In this document: positions 8,682-16,789 of the stretch, piece by piece
How the letters are laid out: each line of letters starts with the position of its first letter
How positions within the stretch are numbered: the stretch's first letter is position 1
DNA from: Pedobacter jeongneungensis
Lineage (GTDB): Bacteria; Bacteroidota; Bacteroidia; Sphingobacteriales; Sphingobacteriaceae
DNA: 64,000 bases
Reading direction: 5' to 3'
NCBI RefSeq assembly: GCF_000633455.1
Contig: NZ_AYMG01000001.1
Coordinates: 186,001-250,000 of the forward strand
Position numbers and translations under genes: made by a program
The notes under the pieces: model-generated
Told to the model about the DNA's origin: nothing
The model's input: the letters and a program-made list of their open reading frames with translations, nothing else
Database searches by the model: none

Positions 8682-11409
8682 GCCATTTAAAATAAAAACG
8701 CTTTTGGATGGTGGCACGGACTATGCAATTCCAATTTACCAGCGAAACTATGCCTGGGGCGCGAAAGAGATAGAACAGCTCATTCAGGATATTCTTGATT
8801 ATGCAGAGCAGGATTCACCAAACGAATATTATATTGGCATCTTGGTGGTTTCCCATGAGGAGAAAAATGGACAGGAATTCCTCAATACAATTGATGGACA
8901 ACAAAGGCTAACAACTTTATATATCCTTAGCGCTGTTATCCGAAATGAATATGCTGAAGTGGATATGGAATGGTTTAAAGATACCAGACTAAAATACTTA
9001 AGCAGAACCAAGTCAACCAGATCGCTCAATTCGCTTTTTGAGGGTAATATAAGCCAGTCCGAAGACCCAAAGGATGCTAAAGATAGTTTTATGCTAAATG
9101 CTTATCAAGTGTGCTTAGAGCAACTTGATAAAAAGACTGAGGAAAGGAACATAACGGTCAGGGCCTTTGCCGATTACCTATACGAGTATGTCAAAATTCT
9201 AAGGGTTCCATTATCCAAAGGGATTGACCTCAACCATTATTTCGAGATCATGAACAGTCGGGGCGAGCAGTTAGAAAAACACGAGATCCTTAAGGCAACG
9301 CTAATGGGATGTTTTAAGGAACAGGACAATCGGGACACCTTGGAGGCTAGTTTTGATCTCATATGGGAGGGATGCGCCAATATGGAAACTTATATCCAGT
9401 ACGGTTTTTCGGTACAACAGCGGAACATAATTTTTGGTGCGGGTTGGGACCGGCTGTCTGTTTCGGATTTTGATGAATTTGTACGGCAAATCTCTCCCAC
9501 ATTGAAAACCACAGATACTGACCAGGAGCAATCTATCGATGAGATTTTAAATGCAACGCTTTCCAGAACAAAGCCAGATCAGGACCACGATATCCCTGAC
9601 CGCTTTAGTACGGTAGTTAATTTTCAGAATTTTCTACTCCATGTGCTCAGGGTTCAAACAGGAAATGTTGAAGCTGCGCTCGATGATAAACGACTCATCG
9701 TTATATTTGACAAGTTCATTCCAAAGGAAGCGAATGCCAGGATAGTTTTTGTAAAGAAATTCATTTTTGATCTTCTGAGAAGTAAGTTGCTATTTGACCG
9801 CTATATCATCAAAAGAGAATTTACCGCCAATATAGATCGATGGAGCCTAAAAAGCCTCCATCGTACCAGCTCAGCCCATCAGACCAGCTACAGCAATACT
9901 TTTTATGATGGAAATGCGGATCCCCTGGCCTCAGACAATAGGCGTATACTGATGTTGCTATCGATGTTTCATGTATCGATGCCTGCAATGTCATATAAAT
10001 ACTGGCTCAGCGCGGCACTATCTTACCTATACCACGAGTTTGAAGTAAGCAGCCAGCATTACATCAGCTATCTTGAACATATTGCCAAGGGCTTTGTCTT
10101 CGACCGTTATCTTGCATCCCCAAACGCTGGGATACAAAAAGGGGAATACCAACAGCTGATTTTTGAAAGTGGGGCCAGGATGCTTAGAAATATGGCAGGT
10201 ATAAACAACGAGAAAATGAGATATCACCAGATCGAAAATAACCTGGTTTTCAATTTTCTGGACTACCTATTATGGATAGAACTTAAAGATGTGGAAACAG
10301 ATCCACGGGTGAAAAATTTTGAATTTACCTTCCGTAGCTCCGTCGAACACTATTATCCACAGACTCCTATTAATGATGAGATCGAAAAGTTGGATCCGAG
10401 TCTCCTGCATGATTTTGGAAATCTGTGCCTGATCAGTCATGAAAAGAATTCCAGGTTCAGTAACTATCCTCCCGATACCAAGGCAAAACAATACACCTCT
10501 ACTACACCAATAGATAGTATTAAACAGTACCTAATGATGAAGCACCGGAACTGGGGGAAAAAGCATATCCTGCAGCATAGCGAAGAGATGATGATCGTAT
10601 TTGCCAGACACCTTAATTCGCTTTATCGGCCCAGTACTGCCATTACACATGCACAACGGTTATTCGCCGAATATCGGGTGAAAAATGCAAATTTACTTTC
10701 CAGGGCACTGCTCTGTTTTGGCGACTGCACTCATCAGATCAGGGGAGAGAAATATAGCTTCTCGAATTTTAACCTCATGCGTGAAAGTGAGGCATTTATT
10801 CAAATGGAAAAGTTTTTGGACGATAATCCTCATATGGGATTTCAGGAAATCATAGATGAGCGAATGAATGATCCAGAGATCATGGCTGATTTCCGTTACC
10901 CAATGATCAAATACCCCGAGGTATTAAATTACGCCAGTAACGGGAACTTTCTTTGGAGAGATAAAGGGAGAGAAGTTATCATGCTCCGCTCAGAAAAAAG
11001 AACTACGCATCAGGCCAAAAACACCTACTCTATATTGATAGAGAATTTTTTAACAGAGCGGCTTAAAGTAGGACTACATGGAGATAAGGCATACCTTTAT
11101 GTCAGACTTGATTACAGCGAGGGAAAATATTATGCTGTTGAGCGAAATGTTCCCTTCGCACTGGAGCTGTTTATCTGGATCAATGGAAGCTACTCGGTTA
11201 ACCACTTTTTAAAAACAAATGTGAACGGTCATTCCAGAGCAGTTAAATCTTTATGGGAGAACAAGTGGTTACGGGGGGATGATACCTTGATCTATCGAAT
11301 GGGGAAATCAGAACTCTTATTGCTAAAGGACAACTGGGCTAATAACATAAATAAAATTTATTCGGCCATTACTGGTTTATTCAAAAATGGTTTTGGAATA
11401 CAAATTTAA
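8671..11409 (+). CDS. DUF262 + DUF1524 protein, GmrSD-like
   Basis: A 912-residue protein. DUF262 is at the N-terminus (IPIYQRNYAW near residues 20-29, DGQQR at 75-79, then NSRGEQLEKHEILKA). A DUF1524 HNH-type nuclease module follows near residues 555-615: VEHYYPQTP, then FGNLCLIS and the Asn-rich KNSRFSN that complete the His-x-x-Pro...Asn site. About 290 residues follow that I cannot assign. Fused GmrSD proteins cut glucosylated or otherwise modified phage DNA; whether this one does is not shown. It overlaps the DUF262 gene upstream and is followed after 16 bases by the ATPase gene. Having two DUF262 proteins side by side suggests a heteromeric complex. Confidence 0.85.
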   Translation: MKIEPFKIKTLLDGGTDYAIPIYQRNYAWGAKEIEQLIQDILDYAEQDSPNEYYIGILVVSHEEKNGQEFLNTIDGQQRLTTLYILSAVIRNEYAEVDMEWFKDTRLKYLSRTKSTRSLNSLFEGNISQSEDPKDAKDSFMLNAYQVCLEQLDKKTEERNITVRAFADYLYEYVKILRVPLSKGIDLNHYFEIMNSRGEQLEKHEILKATLMGCFKEQDNRDTLEASFDLIWEGCANMETYIQYGFSVQQRNIIFGAGWDRLSVSDFDEFVRQISPTLKTTDTDQEQSIDEILNATLSRTKPDQDHDIPDRFSTVVNFQNFLLHVLRVQTGNVEAALDDKRLIVIFDKFIPKEANARIVFVKKFIFDLLRSKLLFDRYIIKREFTANIDRWSLKSLHRTSSAHQTSYSNTFYDGNADPLASDNRRILMLLSMFHVSMPAMSYKYWLSAALSYLYHEFEVSSQHYISYLEHIAKGFVFDRYLASPNAGIQKGEYQQLIFESGARMLRNMAGINNEKMRYHQIENNLVFNFLDYLLWIELKDVETDPRVKNFEFTFRSSVEHYYPQTPINDEIEKLDPSLLHDFGNLCLISHEKNSRFSNYPPDTKAKQYTSTTPIDSIKQYLMMKHRNWGKKHILQHSEEMMIVFARHLNSLYRPSTAITHAQRLFAEYRVKNANLLSRALLCFGDCTHQIRGEKYSFSNFNLMRESEAFIQMEKFLDDNPHMGFQEIIDERMNDPEIMADFRYPMIKYPEVLNYASNGNFLWRDKGREVIMLRSEKRTTHQAKNTYSILIENFLTERLKVGLHGDKAYLYVRLDYSEGKYYAVERNVPFALELFIWINGSYSVNHFLKTNVNGHSRAVKSLWENKWLRGDDTLIYRMGKSELLLLKDNWANNINKIYSAITGLFKNGFGIQI

Positions 11410-11425
11410 GCATAGACTCTAAAGC

Positions 11426-13360
11426 ATGGAACTACTATACATTTACTTTTCAGAAACGGGAAATATGATGCCCGCAAACCTCAATTTTGGTGGCAGTCAT
11501 CTTTTTCAATACTCAACGCAAGCAAAACAGATCTCTATTACACTGAATCCTTATTACGTAAAAGATTTCTTTCAAACCAAAGGAAATTCGGAAGAGTCAA
11601 TAGCTCAGCTTTTAAACATTAGCGCCATAGTGGGGGAAAATGGGGCTGGAAAAAGCAGTACGCTAAATAATATTATTCAGGTTTTGGAAAATACGGGAGT
11701 CGGACTGAAATCCAAGATAATCGTTGCCATTAAAAAAAATGAAGAGGTCATCGTTTATCATACCAAAGGACTACTTTCTAAAGTTCCGGCTGAACAAGCT
11801 GCATTTGGCTGTAGATTCGAGCAACTTAACATCAAAGAAAGCCAACCTCATCTGCCTCTTGGCGGATTAATTATTCAAGAATTTCCTGTTATTCCCGGTC
11901 TGGATAAACTTGACATCGTATTCTTCTCGAATATTTTTGATCTGGCAGTGGAAAGCAGTGGGACACATCTGCGGAATATCAGTACGAATTTTCTTTCAGA
12001 AAGAAGAAAGGAAGTGCCGGATCTGAATAAATTACTGAATAGCGAGGCTAGTGATAAGGAAGAATTTAGGTTTCGGGAGATCAGAGGACAAATTGATCTG
12101 CTATCTTCACTCAAAGCCGATATATTACCTTTTACCACCCCTGAACAGCTCATTGTGGAAATACGCTATGATTACGTCGAGCGTTATGTGTTTGATAAGG
12201 ATGGCAACCTGCTAACGGATCCTAATTCTTATGATTTTTATTACAGTATTTACAAAGTGTTTTCCGAGGAACTTTCCACTTTGAAAGACATTAAAAAGAA
12301 AATAAAACTTCAGTTCCTCGGAGCGGCCATGTTTAATTTTCTCTCAGAATTCATTCATCAATATGATGGTTACGGACCTTTTGTTAACAGTGCTATTGAA
12401 AGAATGAACGAGAATGAATGGAGTTTTACTGAGCTTATTGAGCATCTCACGACAAATTTTGCACTGGAAGATATGAACCTGATGAAAGACGTAGCTAACG
12501 AGGGATTCGAACAGCACTTTTTGAATACCAAAGCTGGAAAAATGCTTGCCTATATGACCTTTGTCAAAAAAATGGAATTTACCAATAATCACGTCGGGGA
12601 TGGTGATGGGAAAGTTATCGTATTTAATATGCTTAAAGAGGTAGAGTCTTTCTATTCTTTCTATCAGCTTTATAGAGAAAGCTACCTGGATAGACCCTAT
12701 TTGAATTTCACTTGGAGGAACCTGAGTAGCGGTGAGCGCGCGCTATTTTCGATCTATGCCAGGTTCTATTCGCTTTCAGACCAAATGTTGAAAAGCGGTA
12801 ATCCTTTAAAAGAACATGTGCTGATACTAATGGATGAGCCTGACCTGTATCTGCACCCGGCCTGGCAAAAGCAACTGATGGAAAATTTACGCAAATTTAT
12901 ACCGGTAATTTATAGTAGTGATAAACAAGCGCCTAGGACAGTGCAGTTGGTAATGACCTCTAATAATCCTTTGACTATATCGGATTTACCTCACACCAAT
13001 ATCGTTTTTTTGAGGAAAGACGGCGATAAATCGGTTGTTCAGGATAGCCTCGAGCAAGGAAAACGGACTTTTGCAGCGAATATTTTTGATCTTTATGCGG
13101 ATTCATTTTTTCTCCAGGATGGCTTTACCGGTGATTTCGCGGTCCGCATAATCAATGAAATATTTGACGAGCTACGTGGAACTGAAGTTTTATCAGAGGA
13201 AAGGAAAACCGAAATCAAAAAAATCATACAAATGATCGGAGAGCCCATCCTGAAAAACAGGTTAGTAGAAATGTATCATATCAAGGAACAGATCGACAAT
13301 TCATTTGATCAGCGACTGAAAAGAATTGAAAATAAACTTTTTGGAGATGATCACGATTAA
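11426..13360 (+). CDS. SMC/ABC-type ATPase, PtuA-like
   Basis: A 644-residue ATPase. The Walker A GENGAGKS is at residues 70-77, the ABC signature LSSGE near 432, and Walker B with the catalytic Glu and D-loop region (LILMDEPDLYLHP) near 466. The middle 300 residues replace the coiled-coil arm and show no clear family. It pairs with an HNH nuclease gene that overlaps its 3' end by 14 bases, the layout of Septu (PtuA-PtuB) and related ATPase-nuclease defence pairs. The protein is longer than PtuA proteins I recall (around 500 residues), so the assignment is by architecture. It sits 16 bases behind the GmrSD-like gene in the same operon. Confidence 0.8.
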   Translation: MELLYIYFSETGNMMPANLNFGGSHLFQYSTQAKQISITLNPYYVKDFFQTKGNSEESIAQLLNISAIVGENGAGKSSTLNNIIQVLENTGVGLKSKIIVAIKKNEEVIVYHTKGLLSKVPAEQAAFGCRFEQLNIKESQPHLPLGGLIIQEFPVIPGLDKLDIVFFSNIFDLAVESSGTHLRNISTNFLSERRKEVPDLNKLLNSEASDKEEFRFREIRGQIDLLSSLKADILPFTTPEQLIVEIRYDYVERYVFDKDGNLLTDPNSYDFYYSIYKVFSEELSTLKDIKKKIKLQFLGAAMFNFLSEFIHQYDGYGPFVNSAIERMNENEWSFTELIEHLTTNFALEDMNLMKDVANEGFEQHFLNTKAGKMLAYMTFVKKMEFTNNHVGDGDGKVIVFNMLKEVESFYSFYQLYRESYLDRPYLNFTWRNLSSGERALFSIYARFYSLSDQMLKSGNPLKEHVLILMDEPDLYLHPAWQKQLMENLRKFIPVIYSSDKQAPRTVQLVMTSNNPLTISDLPHTNIVFLRKDGDKSVVQDSLEQGKRTFAANIFDLYADSFFLQDGFTGDFAVRIINEIFDELRGTEVLSEERKTEIKKIIQMIGEPILKNRLVEMYHIKEQIDNSFDQRLKRIENKLFGDDHD

Positions 13361-14345
13361 AAGAAAGAATACCCATTCAATAGCCCAGACTCACTATGAA
13401 ACGGTGATGAATGGAAACCCGGGTAAGAATCAGTGGAAGTTGTCAAAGCATCTGGAAAATTTAAGGGGCTCATATCACGACGGCGATTACGAGGTAGAAT
13501 TTATCGATGTCCTTCTTGAGGATATCGAGATGGAAAAAGACGATCATGAGTCCAGTATCATTACATGCAGTCCAAAAACATTAGAGACCAAATATCTCGA
13601 ATACAACCAAAAATTTTCTCATCTAAAAGGCGATGAAGACTTCCTGAAAAAGCTGGGCAAATCCTTTTTTTATGATAAGTATGACAGATGGAATGCATAT
13701 CAGCTCGCAGATCAGCTACAGGTTAATGTCTGTCCTTATTGCAACCGGCAGTTTACTTTTACCGTTGGAACAGATTTAAACAAGATCACTAGGCCTCAAT
13801 ATGATCATTTTATCAACAAAGCAAAAGCACCTTACTTTTCCCTTTCCTTTTATAATCTTATTCCTTCATGCAGTACCTGCAATTCCGGTTTGAAAGGGGA
13901 TACATTTCTCAGTCTAACCAAATACATCCATCCCTATGTAGATGATACGGCAGATGACGTACTTTTTTCTCTGGATACAAAAGATATCGGTTTTCTAAAT
14001 GGAAAAGCATCATCTTATTCGATCACGGTCGGGAAGTCAATTATTTCCACAGCAAGTGATGAACAGGTTGACAAAACTTTTGAAACCTACAAGATGTTTA
14101 AGGTAATTGAAATTTATCAAAAACATAAGGATTATGTTGATGAGGTCATCAAAAAATCAAGGATTTATAATGACGCCAATATCAAATTGATCTATAATCA
14201 GTATAAAGGTACCCTATTCAATGATTTTCATGAGGCAAAGAGAATGCTCTATTCAAATTACCTCTTATCTGAAGAGCTTGAAAAAAGACCACTGGCGAAG
14301 CTCACAAGAGATATTGTTGCTTATATTGAATCGCTTAAGGAATAG
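13347..14345 (+). CDS. HNH nuclease, PtuB-like
   Basis: A 332-residue protein with a zinc-stabilised HNH site: CPYCNRQF near residue 129, YDHF near 152 (the His of the DH pair) and CSTCNSGLKG near 175 (second Cys pair and the Asn). The first 120 residues include TKYLEYNQKF and are helical; the last 140 are also helical. The start is the ATG at 13347, nested in the last codons of the ATPase gene, so translation is probably coupled; an open frame to 13326 is less likely. The likely role is nucleic-acid cleavage controlled by the partner ATPase. It closes the four-gene operon, and no hairpin terminator is obvious after it. Confidence 0.8.
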   Translation: MITIKRKNTHSIAQTHYETVMNGNPGKNQWKLSKHLENLRGSYHDGDYEVEFIDVLLEDIEMEKDDHESSIITCSPKTLETKYLEYNQKFSHLKGDEDFLKKLGKSFFYDKYDRWNAYQLADQLQVNVCPYCNRQFTFTVGTDLNKITRPQYDHFINKAKAPYFSLSFYNLIPSCSTCNSGLKGDTFLSLTKYIHPYVDDTADDVLFSLDTKDIGFLNGKASSYSITVGKSIISTASDEQVDKTFETYKMFKVIEIYQKHKDYVDEVIKKSRIYNDANIKLIYNQYKGTLFNDFHEAKRMLYSNYLLSEELEKRPLAKLTRDIVAYIESLKE

Positions 14346-14432
14346 ATTTGAAGCGGCTTGGATATCGGTGTAGGATTTATTAAACTTAATTTATCGAAAG
14401 CACAAAAGCAATCGGTGGAAAAACCAATCTAG

Positions 14433-14513
14433 TTGACCCCATTTCGCCAAATCTATAATCGCAGGATAATTAATGATTTAATTCAAATGTAATTTCTGGT
14501 TGTATGGGGTCAA
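14433..14513. repeat. 81-base element with 10-bp terminal inverted repeats
   Basis: TTGACCCCAT at 14433-14442 is repeated in perfect inverse orientation at 14504-14513. The interior is AT-rich and non-coding. It could be a miniature transposon-like relic or a long-loop hairpin. I see no clear target-site duplication. Confidence 0.3.
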
Positions 14514-14600
14514 GAGGTTGCGGTTTGTCCAATAGATAAACACTAATTATTATTAAGCCTCTAATATTCCAGAATAGTAATACGATAGTCGCATTTTAAA

Positions 14601-14760
14601 CTAAATCTCAATGATCAAATCTTTCTCATAGCCATTATACTTCTCATTCAAATAGCCATGTGGATTACAGATAATTTCAGTGTTACCAATAGTATATCTG
14701 GTAGGCGTGTGGATATGGCTATCAATCCAACACAAGGGCTGATGCTCTGCGCAAGTTCCA
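14601..14760 (-). pseudogene. C-terminal remnant of a metallophosphoesterase
   Basis: The minus strand reads EHQPLCWIDSHIHTPTRYTI, then GNTEIICNPHGYLNE, then YEKDLIIEI before a TAG. This is the tail of calcineurin-like metallophosphoesterases: a W-x-x-x-H-x-H metal-binding motif followed by a G-x-x-x-x-x-N-P-x-GY strand. Here the usual HGHTH is DSHIH. Nothing upstream in this frame (MVVLMRPAASC...) continues the family, so most of the gene, including the first metal-binding motifs, is missing. The rest of the 14346-15070 gap has no coding sequence I can support. Confidence 0.55.
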
Positions 14761-14921
14761 ATACTAATCCCTTTCAAGTCTGTACAGGATGCTGCTGGTC
14801 GCATCAGCACTACCAATATCTGAAAATTCGGATGGAAAAAATATCTTTCCGCATTTATTCTTAAACATCACATTAACTGCCTGATTGTGTGCTGAATATC
14901 TCTTGTTAAAATAAATTATTT

Positions 14922-14950
14922 TGTCACAAATTCATGAAATATTTGTGACA
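14922..14950. repeat. 10-bp inverted repeat behind fic
   Basis: TGTCACAAAT (14922-14931) and ATTTGTGACA (14941-14950) are perfect complements around a 9-base centre. It lies about 120 bases beyond the 3' end of the Fic gene and could be a terminator stem, a protein-binding site or a recombination core. Confidence 0.4.
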
Positions 14951-14971
14951 GTTTCTACTACCTTTTTTGGC

Positions 14972-14994
14972 TCAATTCGCGATTCGCGAATTGA
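14972..14994. repeat. 10-bp GC-centred dyad
   Basis: TCAATTCGCG and CGCGAATTGA form a perfect dyad separated by three bases (ATT). Such tight spacing suits a protein-binding site better than an RNA hairpin. It follows the preceding dyad by 21 bases, in the same fic-downstream gap. Confidence 0.4.
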
Positions 14995-15070
14995 AAATCT
15001 TTTAAATTGAACGCTGGAAATAGGATTGTGAAATACCCAATATATACTGCCTAATTCAAGCATTTCTGGT

Positions 15071-16567
15071 TTAGTTGTTATCAAAGATGTCGTTATAGAT
15101 TTTTTCCATTTCCGCAAACTCTTCCTCAGTTATTTCCTCAAAATTTTTCTTCCTGCGTTTTGGGAAAACACCCTTATTTTGATGTAAGAAGATGATAACT
15201 TCGTTTAATCTTCTATCAGGCATGTCTATTAGGTTTTGTAGTTCCCGCTTTAACTCATCATACCGTTCTAAAAAATGAAGTTCTTCAGATAGGTCCTGCT
15301 TAATTGTCGCTTGTATAGTAGTAGCGAGATAAGCACATTGTTGAGTTAGATCAGGGTATCGAAAATACGCATTGACTTCCTTGGGATTAGTGATTATTAT
15401 TTCTCCTCGTTCGTCCCGTTTGAACTTTATTCTCTGCATTAAAGGTTTGGAATAATTCTCTAACGCTGCATCATAATCTCTCATATTGTTGACCATATGC
15501 GCAGATACAGGTATGATTAACCCATGCTCCGACAGTCCATCACGAGTCAGCATGTCATGAATTAAAAACCTATGGATTCTTCCGTTACCATCCTCAAATG
15601 GATGAATAAATACAAACCCAAATGCGATGATAGCCGCCCTCACTACAGCAGGCCCACCAGTTGTTTTTTCTTCCAACTCAATTAGACCCTCCATCATAGA
15701 TTTAACCATATCAGGCGGAGGACATATATAATGATAAATTTCCTCCATGCGATAGTTGGTTTGCCCAACAAAGTTCTGAAAATTTCGGAAACCTTTTTGA
15801 GCATAGCGTTGATCGACAATGGCATTTTGCAATTCAGTTAGGCTTTTGACATCAAGCACTTCAGCGCTCGGAGTAGTTCCAGCTTTATACAAAATGGCTA
15901 TAAAGCGGTCGATTCTTTCAGGCGACGGCTTTTCACTCTCTATTTCGTATGAGGACTTGGTTTCTTTCCTATATAAATATTGGGTTGCCCTTTTAAAGAC
16001 TTCAGGGGAAAACTCTTCTTTTAATTCTTCAATCTCTGCTCTATAATCAATATCTAATACATCCTCTATGGCCTTTGTACGACGGACAATCGGGCAGAAT
16101 TTTCGTCCTCCTAAGAGGTTATCATTAATTCTCCACCTGCTATTCTTGATCTGCTTTCCTGTAACATATTGTTCTTCATCCAATAAATTCACGTAGTTGC
16201 CGCTGGGTTCAGTAGTAAGGTCAAGTTGTTTACCAGTCAACCATTCATAAAGAAACCCCAGCTTCCGGCTGTATTTACCTGAGGGGCTAGCGGAAATAAA
16301 CTTATCCAGTTCTTTTCGGTCTGCACGTGCAAATACCGCATTTAGAAAGTCAAGATTAATATCCTCATATTTTAGAAGGAACTCTAAATGGTTCGGTACC
16401 GTATTGCCCCCAGGAGCGTATTTCGGCCCAAACTGCTGATCTATAGTACCATCAGCTGCCATCTCTATCTTATTTTGAGTCCCAATAAAAGACCGTTTTG
16501 TTACTCCGTACCCTTCCAGATTCAAATGTTCTTTTAACCATTCACTACCTACTTTGTTCTTTGCCAT
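15071..16567 (-). CDS. fic: Fic family protein (AMP-transferase-like)
   Basis: A 498-residue protein with a complete Fic active-site motif HPFEDGNGRIHR near residues 321-332, including the His and the GNGR anion hole. Fic enzymes usually transfer AMP from ATP to a Tyr, Ser or Thr of a target protein. A candidate inhibitory helix lies before the core: KSSYEIES near residue 205 fits the S/T-x3-E-G/N motif of class II Fic proteins, with Ser in the last position. The C-terminus from about 430 is helical and very acidic (EEITEEEFAEMEK). The ATG at 16567 is directly preceded by an array of short repeats. No Phd/FicA-like antitoxin gene is adjacent, which agrees with self-inhibition. Confidence 0.85.
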   Translation of the reverse strand: MAKNKVGSEWLKEHLNLEGYGVTKRSFIGTQNKIEMAADGTIDQQFGPKYAPGGNTVPNHLEFLLKYEDINLDFLNAVFARADRKELDKFISASPSGKYSRKLGFLYEWLTGKQLDLTTEPSGNYVNLLDEEQYVTGKQIKNSRWRINDNLLGGRKFCPIVRRTKAIEDVLDIDYRAEIEELKEEFSPEVFKRATQYLYRKETKSSYEIESEKPSPERIDRFIAILYKAGTTPSAEVLDVKSLTELQNAIVDQRYAQKGFRNFQNFVGQTNYRMEEIYHYICPPPDMVKSMMEGLIELEEKTTGGPAVVRAAIIAFGFVFIHPFEDGNGRIHRFLIHDMLTRDGLSEHGLIIPVSAHMVNNMRDYDAALENYSKPLMQRIKFKRDERGEIIITNPKEVNAYFRYPDLTQQCAYLATTIQATIKQDLSEELHFLERYDELKRELQNLIDMPDRRLNEVIIFLHQNKGVFPKRRKKNFEEITEEEFAEMEKIYNDIFDNN

Positions 16568-16574
16568 TTTTTTC

Positions 16575-16782
16575 AGTAAAACGTATATTCTTTCAGTAAA
16601 TTTAATAAAATACCAATATAAACCAGTAAAACAATTAAAAAATCAATAAAATTAGTATGAAAGAGCTTCCATTAAGTAAAACAAATCTAGTGTTTGTAAA
16701 ACGAATAAAATCAATTAGCTATTGAGTAAAACTGATTACAAGCAAGTAAAACAGGTATATTTAAGACTTCTATAAGTAAAAA
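16575..16782 (-). promoter_or_regulatory. 50-bp-period array of GTTTTACT boxes before fic
   Basis: On the plus strand AGTAAAAC occurs at 16575, 16625, 16675, 16725 and (last base changed) 16775, exactly 50 bases apart. A second, looser copy lies 20 bases after each of the first four: AGTAAATT at 16595, AATAAAAT at 16645, TGTAAAAC at 16695, AGTAAAAC at 16745. A weak third copy appears at about +29 (16604, 16654, 16704, 16754). The DNA between boxes is not conserved, so this is not a tandem duplication. All spacings are close to whole helical turns, placing the boxes on one face of the DNA. The array ends 7 bases before the fic start codon. Confidence 0.6.
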
Positions 16783-16789
16783 AAATATA

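Noticed and set aside
8671..14345. BREX, DISARM or Zorya system
   Set aside because: None of their marker genes (PglZ, DrmA/B, ZorA/B) is present; the motifs are DUF262/DUF1524, an SMC-type ATPase and HNH.
14658..14864. Plus-strand 68-codon gene
   Set aside because: It is the antisense of the metallophosphoesterase remnant, whose motifs are clear on the other strand.
16575..16782. CRISPR array
   Set aside because: The conserved units are only 8 bases and occur two or three times per 50-base period; CRISPR repeats are longer and identical, and no cas genes are near.
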